DNA from: Candidatus Blautia intestinipullorum
GTDB lineage: Bacteria > Bacillota > Clostridia > Lachnospirales > Lachnospiraceae
Assembly (NCBI GenBank): GCA_019120475.1
Contig: DWVA01000032.1
Span: 1 to 7,810 of the forward strand
Length of the DNA: 7,810 nucleotides
Reading direction: 5' to 3'
The stretch's first letter is position 1. Each line of letters begins with the position of its first letter. The position numbers and the translations under genes are program-made. The notes under the pieces were generated by a model. That model did no database searches and was not told the DNA's origin. It saw nothing but the letters and a program-made list of their open reading frames with translations. This document shows positions 6,145 to 7,810 of the stretch, one piece after another.

Positions 6145-6623
6145 AAGAATATATTAATGATTACTTAGTTTATAGAAGATATGAGGAAATTATGCAGAAA
6201 TATGGTATGACAAAGATATTTCCAATTGATTACTCTAAGAGTGTAGAGATATTTGAGAAATATGGAGATATTTTAAAAAGGAATCAGTGTTATATGAATG
6301 TATGGAAATTGTTTAACAAGACCCATATGTTTGTTGGGTGGAATGTAAGCATATGTTTTGGGTACAGTATTGTGACTGCGTACGATTCTACGATATGTGT
6401 AGAACATGCTTTCTTGATAACAAAGGAAAATGAAATTTTGGATATTACCTGTCAAAGGAAAGAAAGTAAATATTTTGTATTGGCATCATTTACAGCAAAA
6501 GAGTATTTGGACTTTATTTTACAGTCACAATTAACAGATCTTTCAAACTTACGTTTTTTGCAAGAACTAAGAAAGGATTTTGAAAAACAAGCGAAACAGA
6601 AAAATTATATATGTGTAGGATGA
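6141..6623 (+). CDS. Small protein with possible papain-like Cys-His-Asp centre
   Basis: The 160-residue soluble protein probably starts at TTG 6141, overlapping the upstream stop. An in-frame ATG at 6192 with GAGGA ahead of it is an alternative that would remove 17 residues. A pattern of NQCYMNVWKLF (48-58), VEHAFLI (87-93) and ILDIT (99-103) places Cys50, His89 and Asp101 in the order and sequence context of compact papain-like proteins (a Cys followed by an Asn-containing helix, E-H-A on a strand, then D-x-T). The segment at 64-80 would supply core strands. The C-terminal 45 residues form a charged helix. A peptidase, transglutaminase-like or acyltransferase activity is inference; the family is not identified. 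The overlap with the membrane protein gene implies equal synthesis and a joint function. There is no signal peptide. No terminator is evident behind it. Confidence 0.75.
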   Translation: MKEYINDYLVYRRYEEIMQKYGMTKIFPIDYSKSVEIFEKYGDILKRNQCYMNVWKLFNKTHMFVGWNVSICFGYSIVTAYDSTICVEHAFLITKENEILDITCQRKESKYFVLASFTAKEYLDFILQSQLTDLSNLRFLQELRKDFEKQAKQKNYICVG

Positions 6624-6779
6624 GTGGGTGAAGAACTTTATATAATAAGTGTTATCAAACATGGAAGGGTTAAGATGGTAATATAGTAATTACCAATTTA
6701 GGCTTCCAATGATAGTGTTTATTGTGATGCATATGTTCCAGGTGAAATGAATGATCTTTTATAAGGATTGTTAAGATAG
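6624..6779. other. AT-rich spacer up to the pilin relic
   Basis: There is no gene here. A 7-bp inverted repeat (TGGTAAT 6676-6682 with ATTACCA 6689-6695) lacks a T-run, so it is not called a terminator. TATAAT occurs at 6651-6656 but without a matching -35 box. Stops occur in all three forward frames; any upstream part of the pilin gene is gone or unrecognisable. Confidence 0.6.
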
Positions 6780-7006
6780 GATGTTCTAGATGAGGATACC
6801 TATGAGATCACCTTCAGTTATCAGGACGCAGAAACAAAGGTGTTTGAAGTAGTACAGGAGATTACCAATGAGAAAGAGCTGGATGCTCCGGAAGAAGTAA
6901 ATACTGGAGATAATACCATGCTGATTGTTCTGGTGCTCATCGGAATTCTGGCAGTGGCCGGAGAATTATCCTGTTAATTATTCGGATCCGCCACAGCAAG
7001 AGATAA
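6780..7006 (+). pseudogene. 3' relic of a sortase-anchored surface/pilin protein
   Basis: The frame is open from 6780 (TAG at 6777-6779 just before, no start codon) and reads DEDTYEITFSYQDAETKVFEV, a typical end of a Cna-B/SpaA-type or related surface domain. A sorting signal follows, VNTGD (6897-6911), a known variant of LPxTG, and then a hydrophobic stretch from 6918. The frame ends early at TAA 6975-6977 after AVAGELSC. In the shifted frame from AGA 6962 the anchor continues as RIILLIIRIRHSKR and stops at TAA 7004-7006. That gives the expected rest of the membrane helix and a basic tail, so a one-base deletion near 6960 is the simplest explanation. The missing N-terminal part and the frameshift make it a pseudogene. 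It would have been a substrate of the sortase downstream. Confidence 0.8.
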
Positions 7007-7089
7007 GAGAAGTTAAGAGGATTCTAGAGAAATGAAAAGTAGATAGAGCAACCCTGCGGGATCATAACCTGCAGAAAACAGATAAGCTG

Positions 7090-7130
7090 GAGTGGCGGTG
7101 TACTTTTTCGGTATGCGGCCGCTCTTTTTT
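7090..7130 (+). terminator. Intrinsic terminator between pilin relic and sortase
   Basis: GAGTGGC (7090-7096) pairs with GCCGCTC (7118-7124). After a G-G mismatch, GTGTAC (7098-7103) pairs with GTATGC (7111-7116); the loop is 7104-7110 and TTTTTT follows (7125-7130). It lies directly ahead of the sortase ribosome binding site (TTGGAGG, 7133-7139). It would reduce sortase expression relative to the upstream surface protein rather than isolate it. Confidence 0.8.
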
Positions 7131-7145
7131 GATTGGAGGCAGAAG

Positions 7146-7810
7146 ATGAAAAAAGAATATATCTTATTGGGGATCCTGGTTGTCATTCTGCTGGCAGCAG
7201 GGATTTGGATCTTGCAGATCATCAGTGAATACCAGAGAGCGGACCAGGAATATGAGGAGTTAAAGGAATATGTAAAAGAGGCAGAGAAAGAGGAGCAGGA
7301 CCAAGAGGAAGAGCAGCCGGAAATGCAGGAGGAAGAAGAGAGCGGAGAGGCCGGTAGCGCAGAGACATTTACCGTTGACTTTGAGGCATTACAGCAGATC
7401 AATCCGGATATCGTGGCATGGCTTCGGATTCCTGGCGTATTGGATTATCCGGTGGTACAGGGAACGGATAATTCCTATTACCTGCACCATACCTTCCGAA
7501 AAGAATATAACATAGCCGGGAGCATTTTTCTGGATGCCAGAAATACGGCGGATTTTTCTGATAGGAAGAACATCATTTACGGGCATAACATGAGAAACGG
7601 TAGTATGTTCCATGTGTTGCGGAAGTTCCAGGATCTGGACTTCTATCAGGCAAACCGGGAGATATGGCTATACCTGCCGGACGGCAGCGTACAGGTTTAT
7701 GAGATCGTGGGGTGTGAAGAGGTGAAGGCAGCAGGAGAGGCATATGAACTGCAGACAGGAAAGAAAGAAGATAAAGAATTGATTCTATCTACCTGCAGTT
7801 CACGGTCAGA
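7146..7810 (+). CDS. srtB: Class B sortase (partial, runs off the window)
   Basis: The first 221 residues are present. The start at ATG 7146 follows TTGGAGG by 6 bases. An N-terminal membrane anchor (about 5-26) is followed by a strongly acidic, Glu/Gln-rich stalk (about 34-67) and the sortase domain. INPDIVAWLRIPG (85-97) and DYPVVQG (100-106) are class B hallmarks. The catalytic His is H147 in YGHNM and the catalytic Cys is C217 in LSTC; the catalytic Arg should follow just after the window end. The enzyme sits outside the membrane and joins surface proteins bearing a sorting signal to the wall or to each other. Its local substrate appears to be the broken pilin upstream, so it either serves proteins encoded elsewhere or beyond the window, or is itself becoming redundant. 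The class assignment is firm; the exact pilin-versus-wall role is inferred. Confidence 0.92.
   Translation, partial: MKKEYILLGILVVILLAAGIWILQIISEYQRADQEYEELKEYVKEAEKEEQDQEEEQPEMQEEEESGEAGSAETFTVDFEALQQINPDIVAWLRIPGVLDYPVVQGTDNSYYLHHTFRKEYNIAGSIFLDARNTADFSDRKNIIYGHNMRNGSMFHVLRKFQDLDFYQANREIWLYLPDGSVQVYEIVGCEEVKAAGEAYELQTGKKEDKELILSTCSSRS

Noticed and set aside
2684..6780. CRISPR array, tRNA, insertion sequence or attachment repeats in the island
   Set aside because: No regularly spaced repeats, tRNA cloverleaf, transposase reading frame or matching direct repeats at the boundaries were seen.
7013..7613. Two minus-strand frames (129 and 74 codons) opposite the sortase gene
   Set aside because: They are shadows of the sortase reading frame; the Ser/Cys-rich composition reflects the acidic, Glu-rich stalk on the other strand.

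Overview
The window looks like a chromosomal segment of a spore-forming, anaerobic Bacillota of class Clostridia, probably Lachnospiraceae. The reasons are an adjacent dpaA-dpaB pair (dipicolinate synthase, found in Lachnospiraceae and C. difficile but missing from several classical Clostridium species), a class B sortase next to a pilin-like anchor sequence, AGGAGG-type ribosome binding sites and TTG/GTG starts. The family assignment is inference; no rRNA or other direct marker is present.

Layout. (1) Positions 1-2683 are a housekeeping/sporulation block of moderate GC (the line 901-960 is 35/60 G+C): the end of dpaA, complete dpaB, and a complete glutamine-dependent asparagine synthetase, all on the + strand and closely spaced. 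(2) Positions 2684 to about 6780 are clearly AT-richer (the line 5461-5520 is 18/60 G+C) and read as an accessory region made of small independent cassettes. These are a Phd/YefM-type antitoxin with its own promoter, a decayed MNT-type nucleotidyltransferase, a promoter-to-terminator unit that may encode a structured small RNA of about 135 nt, a DUF262 protein behind a promoter embedded in palindromes, and a translationally coupled pair made of a four-helix membrane protein and a small protein with a possible Cys-His-Asp papain-like centre. (3) From about 6780 to the end, GC rises again. This part holds the 3' relic of a sortase-anchored surface/pilin protein (NTGD sorting signal, one-base frameshift in the anchor helix), an intrinsic terminator, and a class B sortase cut off by the window end just after its catalytic cysteine.

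How the parts work together. DpaA and DpaB make dipicolinic acid for the spore core. The adjacent asparagine synthetase may be co-expressed, and B. subtilis has a sporulation-linked homologue of this enzyme. The middle region resembles a defence/addiction accessory island: the toxin-antitoxin-like pair is partly dead, and the DUF262 protein belongs to a superfamily with known restriction and phage-defence members. The pilin relic starts abruptly at the AT-rich boundary, which suggests that the event that created the island removed the front of the pilin gene and left the sortase without its local substrate.

The strongest candidates for something undescribed are the coupled membrane-protein/papain-like pair (5416-6623) and the putative small RNA (about 3897-4031) directly upstream of the palindrome-controlled DUF262 gene.
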